Below, piece after piece: positions 1-8,929 of a stretch of 64,000 nucleotides of DNA (its first letter is position 1; each line of letters starts with the position of its first letter). Made by a program: the position numbers and the translations under genes. The notes beneath the pieces are model-generated. The model ran no database searches. It had not been told where the DNA came from and saw nothing but the letters and a program-made list of their open reading frames with translations. The stretch comes from Arthrobacter bambusae (GTDB taxonomy: Bacteria > Actinomycetota > Actinomycetes > Actinomycetales > Micrococcaceae), in contig NZ_JAHHZS010000005.1 of the NCBI RefSeq assembly GCF_022606295.1, positions 124,001 through 188,000 on the forward strand. The letters run 5' to 3'.

Positions 1-1074
1 GAGCTCGTGCTTCAGGTCCGCATACATGCGCAGGGCGTCGGGGTTGGCGCGGAGCCAATCGCGGAACAACAAGGCATAACGCCACCCCGGACTTCCAAGG
101 ACCCGGACGTGGACATTGGCGGGCCGTCCGGGGTCGGCGTTGCAGTGGAAGCGTTTTTGCCATGCCAATGGATCCAGGTCAGGCGGCTTGGGGGTGTCGC
201 GGGCTGAGGCCTCCCGCAACGGGAAGCCGGCCTCGCCCAGGGCCCGGGCTATCCGGTCGGCGGCGTCCAGCGAGGACACATTCACTTGCAGGTCGATGAC
301 GTCCTTTGCAGGAAGGCCGGGAACCGACGTCGAACCGATATGGTCTGCACCCAGGACCTCAGGAGATACCCGCCGGATCCGGGCAAGCAGACGTTCAGCC
401 TGGACCGGCCAGTCGGGGTTTGGCGGTGACAATACGGGGCCGCTGGTTCGTGGCGCCGGCCGGTCGGCCGCAAGATTGCGTGCGAACGGGACCAATCGCT
501 CTTCCCACAAGGCGTCCACGAGTGCGGTGATGTCCTGCACGCTTCCCGAGTTGTCCAACACGATGTCGGCCGCCGCCAACCGTTCATCCCTGCTGGCTTG
601 AGCGGCCATGCGGGAGACCGCGTCCTCGGCTGTCATGCCGCGGTTCTCCGTCATGCGCCGGATCCGTTCCCCGTCCGGGGCGTCGACCACCAGCACCAGG
701 TGGAAACTGCTCCCCTGCGCGGTTTCGACCAGCAACGGAATATCCTGGACGACGATGTCTCCGGGTTTCGCGGTCGCGAGCATCCCGGCAGCCCGCTCCC
801 TCACGCGCGGATGGATGATCGCGTTGAGTGCTTCCCGGCGATCGGGCTCAGCGAAGACAATCGCGCCGAGGCGTGCACGGTCAAGGCGACCCCCGGCGTC
901 GACGATGTCTTCACCAAACTCGGCCACGACGCCCGCCAAGCCCGGCGTGCCCGGCTCCACGACTTCGCGTGCCAGAGCGTCGGCGTCGATCAAGACGGCG
1001 CCCAACTCCCTCAGCCGGGCGGACACGAGTGATTTGCCGGAGGCGATCCCGCCGGTAAGTCCAATCTTCAGCAC
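1..1074 (-). CDS. coaE: Dephospho-CoA kinase fused to a GrpB/UPF0157 domain (3' end outside window)
   Basis: Phosphorylates the ribose 3'-OH of dephospho-CoA with ATP, the last step of coenzyme A synthesis. The N-terminus reads LKIGLTGGIASGKS, a P-loop of the CoaE family, followed by the DADALAREVVEPG segment. From about residue 205 the chain continues into a GrpB/UPF0157 domain (IGSTSVPGLPAKDVIDLQV), an arrangement known in actinobacteria. 358 codons are present with no stop before the window edge. The GTG at 1074 is the only usable start: the P-loop follows at once and an in-frame TAG lies four codons upstream. GGAGGG abuts the start, too close to act as a normal ribosome site, whereas TAGTGT lies six bases upstream, so a leaderless mRNA is likely. 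Divergent from yigZ. Confidence 0.93.
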   Translation of the reverse strand, partial: MLKIGLTGGIASGKSLVSARLRELGAVLIDADALAREVVEPGTPGLAGVVAEFGEDIVDAGGRLDRARLGAIVFAEPDRREALNAIIHPRVRERAAGMLATAKPGDIVVQDIPLLVETAQGSSFHLVLVVDAPDGERIRRMTENRGMTAEDAVSRMAAQASRDERLAAADIVLDNSGSVQDITALVDALWEERLVPFARNLAADRPAPRTSGPVLSPPNPDWPVQAERLLARIRRVSPEVLGADHIGSTSVPGLPAKDVIDLQVNVSSLDAADRIARALGEAGFPLREASARDTPKPPDLDPLAWQKRFHCNADPGRPANVHVRVLGSPGWRYALLFRDWLRANPDALRMYADLKHEL

Positions 1075-1080
1075 CCCTCC

Positions 1081-1090
1081 ACACTAGACT
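1081..1090. promoter_or_regulatory. Overlapping divergent -10 elements for coaE and yigZ
   Basis: TAGTGT on the minus strand (1086-1081) and TAGACT on the plus strand (1085-1090) share the central CTAG. Each lies exactly six bases from a GTG start (1074 and 1097), so both transcripts would begin at or next to their start codon. Confidence 0.6.
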
Positions 1091-1096
1091 GGGTCG

Positions 1097-1786
1097 GTGG
1101 CAGAACAGGAAGAAAGCCGGGCGACCTCGTACACAACGTTGGCCCCCGGTGACGGTTTCCGCCATGAACTCGAGATCAAGCGTTCGCGCTTCATCACCGT
1201 GCTGCGCCGCGCCTCCGACGAGGATGCCGCCCGCGCGTTGGCGTCCGGACTGCGCAAGGAATTCCATGACGCCCGGCACCATTGCTCGGCATTCGTCCTG
1301 GGCCCTGATCGCGCCATCCAGCGTTCCAACGACGACGGCGAGCCCTCCGGAACTGCCGGCATCCCCATGCTCGAGGCGCTCATCAAACGCGAGACACTGC
1401 CCGGGGTGACTGACCTCAGCGACGTGAGCGCCGTCGTCGTCCGCTATTTCGGCGGGATCCTCCTGGGCGCCGGCGGACTGGTCCGTGCCTACTCCGAGTC
1501 AGTCTCGGCCGCTTTGGACTCCGCTCCCCTGGTTCAGCGGCGTCGCCTGCGGATGTGCGACATCCCGGTGCCCCACCACGCGGCCGGAAAGCTGGAAAAC
1601 GATCTGCGCTCCGCGGGCTACGTCATGGCCGAAACAAGCTACGGGCCCTCAGAGACGATCCTGCGCGTGGCCCTGCCCGATGATGCAAACGCAATCGCCG
1701 ACGCCGGTGAGCGGCTTGCATCCATGACCGCAGGCGCCTCGGGACTCCAGTTGCGTGGAACGGAATGGGTCGACGTCCAGGGCTGA
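1097..1786 (+). CDS. yigZ: YigZ/IMPACT (UPF0029) family protein
   Basis: 229-residue member of the YigZ/IMPACT family. Members are linked to translation control in eukaryotes (IMPACT) but have no settled enzymatic role in bacteria. Family hallmarks seen are the N-terminal EIKRSRFITVLRRASDEDAA region, DARHHCSAF, the DDGEPSGTAGIPML motif and VRYFGGILLGAGGLVRAYS near residues 115-135, followed by a C-terminal ferredoxin-like UPF0029 domain. The GTG start has no Shine-Dalgarno but has TAGACT six bases upstream, suggesting leaderless translation. It ends just before a tandem palindromic repeat. Confidence 0.9.
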   Translation: MAEQEESRATSYTTLAPGDGFRHELEIKRSRFITVLRRASDEDAARALASGLRKEFHDARHHCSAFVLGPDRAIQRSNDDGEPSGTAGIPMLEALIKRETLPGVTDLSDVSAVVVRYFGGILLGAGGLVRAYSESVSAALDSAPLVQRRRLRMCDIPVPHHAAGKLENDLRSAGYVMAETSYGPSETILRVALPDDANAIADAGERLASMTAGASGLQLRGTEWVDVQG

Positions 1787-1891
1787 GCTTCCACACAGGG
1801 ACATGCCCACCCCTTGTCACTACCACTGGACATAGTGGGTATATGCCCAGTCCTTGCTGCGAACGAGGGGCATGTCCCGTGGGGACCCGGG
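1787..1891. repeat. Palindromic repeat, copy 1 of a 105-bp tandem pair
   Basis: 105-bp unit bounded inside by the inverted repeat GGGACATGCCC (1798-1808) and GGGCATGTCCC (1868-1878). An inner hairpin CCACT/AGTGG and a near-palindrome GGGTATATGCCC lie between. Copy 2 follows after 10 bp. No coding signal; it sits between the 3' ends of yigZ and rpsA. Confidence 0.75.
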
Positions 1892-1901
1892 ACACGGCTG
1901 G

Positions 1902-2006
1902 GCTTCCACGCAGGGACATGCTCTCCCCCGACCACCACCACTGGACATAGTGGGTATATGCCCAGTCCTTGCTGCGAACGATGGGCATGTCCCGTGGGGA
2001 CCCGGG
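1902..2006. repeat. Palindromic repeat, copy 2 of a 105-bp tandem pair
   Basis: Same length and layout as copy 1. The central block from CCACTGGACATAGTGGG to GCTGCGAACGA and the end block CATGTCCCGTGGGGACCC are conserved. Differences cluster at the left side of the palindrome (CTCTCCCCCG in place of CCCACCCC), so the outer stem shortens to GGGACATGC/GCATGTCCC. Confidence 0.75.
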
Positions 2007-2044
2007 CAAGAGCAACCCGGGCAGGAGTAGGACAGGGTTAAACA

Positions 2045-2088
2045 AAAGCGGCTCCTGCGATTCGTGAATGAATCGCAGGAGCCGCTTT
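2045..2088 (-). terminator. Strong intrinsic terminator of rpsA
   Basis: Perfect 19-bp stem (2045-2063 with 2070-2088) around a 6-nt loop. Read on the minus strand it ends in TTT followed by TGTTT. A second GC-rich hairpin (2092-2113, CCGGCCCGG/CCGGGCCGG) lies between it and the rpsA stop codon. Confidence 0.85.
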
Positions 2089-2119
2089 GATCCGGCCCGG
2101 AAATCCGGGCCGGGGGCAA

Positions 2120-3595
2120 TTAGTTGCCGGTCAGCTTCTCGCGCAGAGCTGCGAGGGCCTCGTCGGATGCCAGGGTGCCCGCGTTGGACTCGGCGACAGC
2201 CGGCTCGGAAGAGTAGCTGGTGGTACCGGAGTCGCTCTCGCCGGAAGCGGCAGCAGCGGCGTCGTCAGCAGCGTGCTGGGAAACCTGCTTCTTGTGAGCT
2301 TCCCAACGTGCCTGGGCGTCAGCGTACTGCTGCTCCCAAGCGGCGCGCTGCGTCTCGTAGCCCTCGAGCCATTCGTTCGACTCGGGGTCGAAGCCCTCGG
2401 GGTACTTGTAGTTGCCCTCTTCGTCGTACTCAGCGGCCATGCCGTACAGAGCCGGGTCGAACTCGGTGCTGTCAGCGTCAACGCCCTCGTTAGCCTGCTT
2501 GAGGGAGAGGGAGATGCGGCGGCGCTCGAGGTCGATGTCGATGACCTTGACGAAGAGCTCGTCGCCAACAGAGACGACCTGCTCAGCAAGCTCAACGTGG
2601 CGGACAGCCAGCTCGGAGATGTGGACGAGGCCTTCGATGCCGTCTTCGACGCGAACGAACGCACCGAACGGAACCAGCTTGGTGACCTTACCCGGAACAA
2701 CCTGGCCAAGGGCGTGGGTGCGGGCGAAGGTCTGCCACGGGTCTTCCTGCGTAGCCTTGAGGGACAGGGACACGCGCTCGCGGTCCAGATCCACTTCGAG
2801 GACCTCGACGGTGACTTCCTGGCCGACCTCGACAACCTCGGACGGGTGGTCGATGTGCTTCCAGGACAGCTCGGAAACGTGAACCAGACCGTCTACGCCG
2901 CCAAGGTCCACGAATGCACCGAAGTTGACGATGGAGGAAACGACGCCGGGACGAACCTGGCCCTTTTCCAGCTTGTTGAGGAACGTGGAGCGAACCTCGG
3001 ACTGGGTCTGCTCGAGCCACGCACGGCGGGAAAGAACAACGTTGTTGCGGTTCTTGTCCAGCTCGATGATCTTGGCTTCGATCTGCTGACCGATGTACGG
3101 AGCAAGGTCGCGGACGCGGCGCATCTCGACGAGGGATGCGGGCAGGAAGCCGCGCAGGCCGATGTCGAGGATAAGACCACCCTTGACAACCTCGATGACG
3201 GTACCGGTGACGACACCGTCTTCTTCCTTGACCTTTTCGATGTCGCCCCAGGCACGCTCGTACTGAGCACGCTTCTTGGAGAGAATCAGTCGGCCTTCTT
3301 TGTCTTCCTTGGTGAGCACCAGGGCTTCGACCTGATCGCCAACGGAGACGACGTCCCCGGGGTCGACATCGTGCTTGATGGAAAGCTCACGGGAAGGGAT
3401 GACACCTTCGGTCTTGTAACCGATGTCGAGCAGAACTTCGTCGCGGTCAACCTTGACGACGATACCTTCGACGAGGTCTCCGTCGTTGAAGTACTTGATG
3501 GTGGCGTCGACAGCTGCGAGGAAGTCCTCAGCGGTACCGATGTCGTTGATCGCGACTACGGGGGTACCGGGCTTCTCGGTGGAGGTGATGGTCAT
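2120..3595 (-). CDS. rpsA: 30S ribosomal protein S1
   Basis: 491-residue S1 protein of the small ribosomal subunit, which helps the ribosome capture and unfold mRNA. Four S1 (OB-fold) repeats are visible, at about residues 37-106, 124-189, 210-278 and 295-364. Repeats 3 and 4 carry the typical VVSSIVNFGAFVDLGG and VTKLVPFGAFVRVEDG cores, each ending in an xxSLK motif. The C-terminus is a low-complexity acidic and Ala/Ser-rich tail, normal for actinobacterial S1, which has fewer repeats than the six of E. coli. It has its own consensus promoter and a strong terminator, fitting a highly expressed single gene. Confidence 0.98.
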   Translation of the reverse strand: MTITSTEKPGTPVVAINDIGTAEDFLAAVDATIKYFNDGDLVEGIVVKVDRDEVLLDIGYKTEGVIPSRELSIKHDVDPGDVVSVGDQVEALVLTKEDKEGRLILSKKRAQYERAWGDIEKVKEEDGVVTGTVIEVVKGGLILDIGLRGFLPASLVEMRRVRDLAPYIGQQIEAKIIELDKNRNNVVLSRRAWLEQTQSEVRSTFLNKLEKGQVRPGVVSSIVNFGAFVDLGGVDGLVHVSELSWKHIDHPSEVVEVGQEVTVEVLEVDLDRERVSLSLKATQEDPWQTFARTHALGQVVPGKVTKLVPFGAFVRVEDGIEGLVHISELAVRHVELAEQVVSVGDELFVKVIDIDLERRRISLSLKQANEGVDADSTEFDPALYGMAAEYDEEGNYKYPEGFDPESNEWLEGYETQRAAWEQQYADAQARWEAHKKQVSQHAADDAAAAASGESDSGTTSYSSEPAVAESNAGTLASDEALAALREKLTGN

Positions 3596-3736
3596 GTAGT
3601 AGGGGCTCCGTTGTGGATAGAGTATCGGTCAGGCAAACCGCCCGCTTTCCGTCGCCGGTCCGCAGGACACGGCAAAACGCCGGGTCATCCTGAATTGTGG
3701 ATTGTAAATTTGCGCGCAAGTAGTATGCGCCCGTTC

Positions 3737-3766
3737 ATTCTAGTCGTTCGCCTCAAGGAGGGTCAA
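3737..3766 (-). promoter_or_regulatory. Sigma-70-type promoter of rpsA
   Basis: On the minus strand, TTGACC (3766-3761) and TAGAAT (3742-3737) are separated by 18 bp, predicting a start near 3730 and a leader of about 130 nt. The -35 overlaps the stop codon of the upstream deacetylase gene. Confidence 0.65.
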
Positions 3767-4695
3767 AGCGGCAGCGTGTCACCAAGCCGCGCGAACGTCA
3801 CGCCACGGTCCATCAGGCTTGGGAGGGCTCGTGCATATCCCTCAGCGGTGCCGCTCGTGGGCTGGTTGAAATGCGAGATCACAATGTGGCCGGCGCCCCG
3901 GCCTGCGGCGATTTTTCCCACCTCGCCCGCGACCGTCGGGGCCGGGAAGGTCGCGCCGCCGTCGCCATTCACCGTGAAGCTCACCGGAACCAGTCCGAGG
4001 GAATTGGTGATCGCTGCCGCGACGTCGTCATAGTAGGCGGTTCCCGCCCTGAAGAAGCGGGGAGCCTTGCCGCAGAGCCGCTCCATGACTTCCTGGTTGC
4101 CCATGATTTCGTCATAAACCTCGCCGGCGTTGGACGTGCCGGTGATGCCGTATGCCGAGCGCCCGCTGACCGAAAGGGGCTGGTGCCGGAAGCCGTGGTT
4201 GCCGAGCTCGAACAAGGGATCGGCCGCGAGATCAGCCGCCAGCCCGGGGTTCGCCTTGATCCAGCGACCGTTGACAAACAGCGTGGCGGGAACGTTGAAC
4301 TTGCGCAGGGTCTGGAGAAGGCGGTGATCGCATTCCGAACCGTTCGGACCACCGCAAGCATCAAACGTCAGGACCGCATGAGGGGACGTTGTCTTCGACA
4401 CCACGCCGACGACGTCGAGCCCCCATTGGACGGGCTTGCGCCTGGAGTATTCGGCCACAACCTGGGATCTCGACGGCAGCGCGGGCCGCGTTTCGGGCAC
4501 GACCGGATGCTGGCCTATATCCTCCACGACCGGCGCTGAACCCGACGCGGGGCGGGATGCGGGTGCAGCTGCCGGTTGTTGGGCGCAAGCCGCCAGGCCG
4601 GTTACTGCGAGTCCGGCGGCAGCCGCCAGCAACGACCGCCGGCCCGGCAGCCCTGATGGGCCGGAGGAGTGTCCCCCCGGCTGGAATTCCCCCAT
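3763..4695 (-). CDS. Polysaccharide deacetylase (NodB-fold) lipoprotein
   Basis: 310 residues. The N-terminus carries GRRSLLAAAAGLAVTGLAAC, a twin-arginine-like signal ending in a lipobox (LAAC), so the mature protein is probably a membrane-anchored lipoprotein outside the cell. The catalytic region matches the NodB homology fold: LTFDACGG holds the catalytic Asp and metal Asp, ELGNHGFRH gives the metal-binding His pair, and RFFRAGTAYYDD and HIVISHFNQP follow. The family removes acyl groups from glycans; the substrate here is unknown (peptidoglycan or another wall glycan is possible). TFDACGG in place of the common TFDDG marks a divergent subgroup. GAGGA lies four bases before the ATG. Confidence 0.85.
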   Translation of the reverse strand: MGEFQPGGHSSGPSGLPGRRSLLAAAAGLAVTGLAACAQQPAAAPASRPASGSAPVVEDIGQHPVVPETRPALPSRSQVVAEYSRRKPVQWGLDVVGVVSKTTSPHAVLTFDACGGPNGSECDHRLLQTLRKFNVPATLFVNGRWIKANPGLAADLAADPLFELGNHGFRHQPLSVSGRSAYGITGTSNAGEVYDEIMGNQEVMERLCGKAPRFFRAGTAYYDDVAAAITNSLGLVPVSFTVNGDGGATFPAPTVAGEVGKIAAGRGAGHIVISHFNQPTSGTAEGYARALPSLMDRGVTFARLGDTLPL

Positions 4696-4737
4696 GGAAT
4701 CCTCTTCTGTTGGTTGGTTCTGCGTACGGAGATGTGC

Positions 4738-6054
4738 CTAGAAGTGTGTGAGGCAATGGGCCGGACGTTCGACGGCGAACATGTGCTGGGCAGCCAATGC
4801 TGCTCCGGGCGTGTGCTCGCGGATCCGGCCTGCCGAAGCCAAGATTACAGGACTGACGGCGCCCAGAAAGACCGACCCCAAATCCGTGACATCCATGCTC
4901 AGGTCCGGGCTCATGTCCTGGCTCCCGCCACCCGCCTCCCTGACGGTTACGACGCCGCCGTCGGACGTCAATTCCCACGTACCGTCGGCAAAACCCAGCG
5001 CGTCCCTGACTTGCAGCACCAACCGCCCGTCGGCCCCGTAGCGCCGTGCCGACAGGGCTTCCGGGACGTCCAGGACGCGCAGCCACAACATGTCGCGGTA
5101 GTCGGATGACGTGACGCAGCGCCCGTCCACGAGCGCCCACGCGAGAGGGTCTTCAACGGGCGCGTCAGGCCAGGAGACCTGGTCGACGAGGTCCAGGCTG
5201 CCCAGGAACTGCCACAATTCCAGGTAGGCGGAGTCCGACGCGGCGACGAGGTCCACGATTTCCACCGTGTATGGCTTCGTATCCCAACCGGCGAACTTGT
5301 AGGAGACGTAGCCGTCAACTGTGGCGTCCGGTGCGTAGTGGAGCGCACATTTGATGGCTCTGTCCTCGCTGCCGTCGCGCTTCATGGCCCCGGACACGTG
5401 ATGGCGGTAGGAGTCCTGCCTCACGATGGACCCCGGCGTACGGTGGTGAACCTGTCCGAAAACCTCGGGCGCGAGTTCGAGGAGGACCTTGGGATCCGCG
5501 ATCTCCACCCGGCCAACGGGCTCGTGCCGGATGCGGAATTTCGGACCGGTGTCCACCTTGATGCTGCGCTCGAAGGTTGCGACGCCGAAGCCGAAGCGGC
5601 CGTAGATGGACGCCTCGGATGCGGTCAGGGCGGCCATGGCGAAGCCATCGTCCTTGGCATCGGCGAGATCCGCGGTCATCATTCCCCGTAGGATGCCATG
5701 GCGCCGGTGCGTCCCGCGGACGGTGACGGCGGTGATCTGGCGGGTCCGCAGTTCCTGGCCGAAGCCGACATTCAGTTTGTTTTCCAGCGTTCCAAAGGTA
5801 GCCACCGGAAACCCCGGGTTGAGCGCGTGCAAGGGTGGTTCTTCGTTGACGTAGACGCCGGTCAGCTCGCGGTTGTCCGCTTGGTACATCGCGAGGATCT
5901 TGTCGATGAGCTCATCGCTTCGCTGCTCGTCGTGGAATCCGAAGCCGACGGCGCGGAGCCACTCACGTGCTTGTCCGTAGTCCGGGTTGTCCTTTCCGAC
6001 GGAACGAAAGCGCTTGACGTTGTATTTTTCGTTGGTTTCCCTGGGATCAGCCAC
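4738..6054 (-). CDS. Eis-family GNAT N-acetyltransferase
   Basis: 438 residues matching the enhanced-intracellular-survival acetyltransferase architecture: an N-terminal GNAT domain with an acetyl-CoA loop (VRGTHRRHGILRGMM, about residues 112-126), a second GNAT-like half, and a C-terminal sterol-carrier-like domain ending in Phe. In Eis enzymes the C-terminal carboxylate reaches the active site, and the terminal Phe is conserved here. Known members acetylate amines on aminoglycosides, polyamines or proteins; the substrate in this organism cannot be read from sequence. The GTG start has no Shine-Dalgarno, and TAGGCT (6066-6061) is six bases upstream, so it is probably leaderless. Confidence 0.85.
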   Translation of the reverse strand: MADPRETNEKYNVKRFRSVGKDNPDYGQAREWLRAVGFGFHDEQRSDELIDKILAMYQADNRELTGVYVNEEPPLHALNPGFPVATFGTLENKLNVGFGQELRTRQITAVTVRGTHRRHGILRGMMTADLADAKDDGFAMAALTASEASIYGRFGFGVATFERSIKVDTGPKFRIRHEPVGRVEIADPKVLLELAPEVFGQVHHRTPGSIVRQDSYRHHVSGAMKRDGSEDRAIKCALHYAPDATVDGYVSYKFAGWDTKPYTVEIVDLVAASDSAYLELWQFLGSLDLVDQVSWPDAPVEDPLAWALVDGRCVTSSDYRDMLWLRVLDVPEALSARRYGADGRLVLQVRDALGFADGTWELTSDGGVVTVREAGGGSQDMSPDLSMDVTDLGSVFLGAVSPVILASAGRIREHTPGAALAAQHMFAVERPAHCLTHF

Positions 6055-6060
6055 GTCCCG

Positions 6061-6066
6061 AGCCTA
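6061..6066 (-). promoter_or_regulatory. -10 element placing the Eis-like mRNA start at its GTG
   Basis: TAGGCT on the minus strand, followed by six bases and the GTG at 6054. Confidence 0.5.
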
Positions 6067-6141
6067 GCCAGACAGCATGGGGGCACGCCACCATCCCGGC
6101 GGCGTGCCCCGTTGAAGCCTGCAACCAGGCCGGTGCGCCTG

Positions 6142-8922
6142 CTAGTGCCCGGCGTCGTACCAGCTGGAGCCGACGCCTACCTGCACGTCCAGTGGCACCG
6201 TGAGCCGGGCCGCCGTCCCCATTTGTTCAGTGACGAGTTTTTCGACGGCTTCGCGTTCGCCGTGCGCCACCTCGAGCACGAGTTCGTCATGGACCTGAAG
6301 CAGCATCCGGGACTTGAGTCCCTGGCTGGTCAGCTCGGCCGAAACGCCGAGCATGGCCCGCTTCATGAGGTCCGCCGCCGAACCCTGGATCGGCGAGTTC
6401 AGTGCAATGCGTTCGGCGATCTCACGGTGCTGGCGGTCCGTGCTGGTCAGGTCCGGAAGATAGCGACGGCGGCCCTCGATCGTGGCGGTGTAACCATCGA
6501 TCCGGGCCTGCTCCACCACGCCGCGCAGATAGTCGCGCACGGCGCCGAAGCGGTCGAAGTAGTCCTTCATGAGGGTCCTGGCTTCGTCGACCGAGATTTC
6601 CAGCTGCTTGGACAGGCCGAACGAGGTCAAGCCATACGCCAATCCATAGGACATGGCTTTGACCTTGGACCGCATGGCACTCGTGACGTCTTCCGGTGCC
6701 ACGTTGAAGATGTGCGAGCCGACGTAGCGGTGCAGGTCCTCACCCTCCTTGTACGCCTCGATGAGTCCTTCGTCCCCGGACAGGTGGGCCATGATGCGCA
6801 TTTCGATCTGCGAGTAGTCGGCCGACAGCAGGCATTCGTAGCCCTCGCTGACGACGAAGATCCCGCGCACGCGCCGGCCTTCCTCACTGCGCACCGGGAT
6901 GTTCTGCAGGTTGGGGTTGTTGGAGGAAATGCGTCCGGTGGCCGCGACGTTCTGCGCGTACGTGGTGTGGATGCGGCCGTCCTCTGCCACCGATTTCTTG
7001 AGAGTCTCCAGCATTTGGGCCAGCTTGGAGGATTCGCGGTGGGCCATGAGCTGAACCAGGAACTCGTGGCCGGTCTTCTCCAGGAGGGCCTTCAGCGAGG
7101 CGGCGTCCGTTGTGTAGCCGGACTTGATCTTCTTGGTTTTGGGCAAGCCGAGTTCTTCGAAGAGGACCGTCTGGAGCTGCTTGGGCGAACCGAGGTTGAC
7201 CTCGTGGCCGATTGCGGCAAATGCCTGCTCCTGGGCGTTGTCGATGACCTTGGCGAGGTCAGCGAGCTGCTCGTTCAGCCGCTCCGTGGAGATGGCGATG
7301 CCCGAGAGCTCCATCTGGGCCAGGACCCGTGCGACCGGCAGTTCCAGAGTGGTCAGGAGCGCCTCGGCCTTGCGTTCCGCGAGCTCGCTTTCGAAGTGCT
7401 TGCTCAGCGCGTGCACGACGGCGGCCTGCTGGACGAGCGCGCTGGCTGCGGCACCGTCCGGCCCATCGCCGAATTCGAGTTCCAGCTGCCCTGTTGGCGC
7501 CGCCGCAGCCGCGACAGTGATCCTCAAGTGGTGCTGGGCGAGTTCGGCGAGCTCATAGCTGCGGCGGTCCGGCTGGATCAGGTAGCCCGAAATGGCGGTG
7601 TCGTCCACCACGCCTTCCAGGCCAAGTCCCCGATGGTGCAAGGCCTTCAGGGCGTCCTTGAACTCGTGCATGACCTTGGCCTCTTCGGGATCACGCAGCC
7701 ACTTGGCCAGGACGGCATCGGCCGCCGCGTCCAGGGACGACAGCTCGATGTAGGCAGCCCCGTTGGACCGCACGATGGCCAGGGCAGCGGCGTCGTCGCC
7801 AATCCGTCCCGGAACCAACTGCACGGCGACCGCGGCACGGCTCCCCGCACCCCCCGCGAAGAAGGCCTCCAGGGCGGCTGCGTCTTCCAGGACCGCGTAG
7901 TCGGGCGCGTCGATGGTTTCGGCAGGCGCGCCGGCGGTGTCATCGCCGTAGAGAGCGAACAGCCGGGCGCGGAGGGTCCTGAATTCGAGGGTGTCGAAGA
8001 GCGTCTCGACCTCTTGGCGATTAGGACGCGGCTCCTCGAGTTCGGCGAGCGTCACAGGGAGCTCAAGGTCGCCCAGGAGCTGGTTGAGGCGGCGATTGCG
8101 CTTGACGGCGTCGATGTTTTCCCGGAGGGCTCCACCGACCTTGCCGCCGATGGAATCCAGGTTCTCCAGGATCCCTTCCAGGCCGCCGTAAAGGTTGATC
8201 CACTTGGCTGCGGTCTTGGGGCCGACGCCGGGAACGCCGGCGAGGTTGTCGGCGGACTCCCCTACCAGCGCGGCGAGATCGGAGTAGCGGGAGGGGGGAA
8301 CGAAGTACTTCTCTTCGATGGCTGCCGCGTCCATGCGGGGAATGTTGGAAACCCCCTGTTTCGGGTACAGGACGAACACGTTGTCTGTAATGAGCTGGAA
8401 AGCGTCACGGTCCCCCGAAACCAGGAGGACTTCGTAACCTGCGGCCTCGCCCCGTGCCGCGAGCGTGGCGAGGATGTCATCGGCCTCGTAGCCGGGCATC
8501 TTGATGGTCTTGATCCCCCAGGCCGCCATGACCTGGTCGATGAGATCGATCTGCCCGCGGAATTCCGGGGGCGTTTCGTTGCGGCCACCCTTGTATTCGC
8601 TGTACTCCGCCTTGCGGAACGTCGTGTCGTCCGAGACGTCGAAGGCCACTGCAACGTGGGTGGGCTTCTGGTCCTTGATCAGGTTGATCAACATCGAGGT
8701 GAAGCCATGCACGGCGTTGGTATGCTGGCCCGAGGAAGTGGCGAAGTTCTCAGCCGGCAGGGCATAGAACGCCCGGAACGCCATCGAGTGTCCATCGAGG
8801 ACCAGAAGCCTCGGGCGGCCAGCCGCCGCGGTGCCCGCAATGGTTGCCGAAGGGTCTGGTGCCGTTGCGGTGGCAGTTGACGTTGACGTTGGAACTGAGT
8901 CCGGTTTGGTTGTTTCGCTCAC
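6142..8922 (-). CDS. polA: DNA polymerase I
   Basis: About 926 residues. An N-terminal 5'-nuclease domain (LLVLDGHSMAFRAFY; GYEADDILATLA; GVPGVGPKTAAKW) is followed by a degenerate 3'-5' exonuclease domain, as in other actinobacteria, and a family A polymerase domain with motif A DYSQIEMR, motif B RSKVKAMSYGLAYG and motif C VHDEL. It fills gaps and removes RNA primers during replication and repair. The open frame extends to 8985, but the GTG at 8922 is preferred: TAGGCT (8935-8930) lies seven bases upstream, giving a leaderless message. The in-frame ATG at 8943 overlaps the start codon of the divergent thioesterase gene and has no ribosome site. Confidence 0.95.
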   Translation of the reverse strand: MSETTKPDSVPTSTSTATATAPDPSATIAGTAAAGRPRLLVLDGHSMAFRAFYALPAENFATSSGQHTNAVHGFTSMLINLIKDQKPTHVAVAFDVSDDTTFRKAEYSEYKGGRNETPPEFRGQIDLIDQVMAAWGIKTIKMPGYEADDILATLAARGEAAGYEVLLVSGDRDAFQLITDNVFVLYPKQGVSNIPRMDAAAIEEKYFVPPSRYSDLAALVGESADNLAGVPGVGPKTAAKWINLYGGLEGILENLDSIGGKVGGALRENIDAVKRNRRLNQLLGDLELPVTLAELEEPRPNRQEVETLFDTLEFRTLRARLFALYGDDTAGAPAETIDAPDYAVLEDAAALEAFFAGGAGSRAAVAVQLVPGRIGDDAAALAIVRSNGAAYIELSSLDAAADAVLAKWLRDPEEAKVMHEFKDALKALHHRGLGLEGVVDDTAISGYLIQPDRRSYELAELAQHHLRITVAAAAAPTGQLELEFGDGPDGAAASALVQQAAVVHALSKHFESELAERKAEALLTTLELPVARVLAQMELSGIAISTERLNEQLADLAKVIDNAQEQAFAAIGHEVNLGSPKQLQTVLFEELGLPKTKKIKSGYTTDAASLKALLEKTGHEFLVQLMAHRESSKLAQMLETLKKSVAEDGRIHTTYAQNVAATGRISSNNPNLQNIPVRSEEGRRVRGIFVVSEGYECLLSADYSQIEMRIMAHLSGDEGLIEAYKEGEDLHRYVGSHIFNVAPEDVTSAMRSKVKAMSYGLAYGLTSFGLSKQLEISVDEARTLMKDYFDRFGAVRDYLRGVVEQARIDGYTATIEGRRRYLPDLTSTDRQHREIAERIALNSPIQGSAADLMKRAMLGVSAELTSQGLKSRMLLQVHDELVLEVAHGEREAVEKLVTEQMGTAARLTVPLDVQVGVGSSWYDAGH

Positions 8923-8929
8923 AGGTGCC

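Noticed and set aside
1787..2006. CRISPR array
   Set aside because: Only two units, 105 bp each, palindromic, and without spacer-length unique sequence between them.
2087..4033. Long plus-strand ORF (648 codons) opposite rpsA
   Set aside because: It is the mirror of rpsA and the deacetylase; the protein is unlike any family and the minus-strand genes are certain.
5698..8880. 1060-codon plus-strand ORF opposite polA
   Set aside because: Pure antisense of polA in high-GC DNA, with no start signals or domains.
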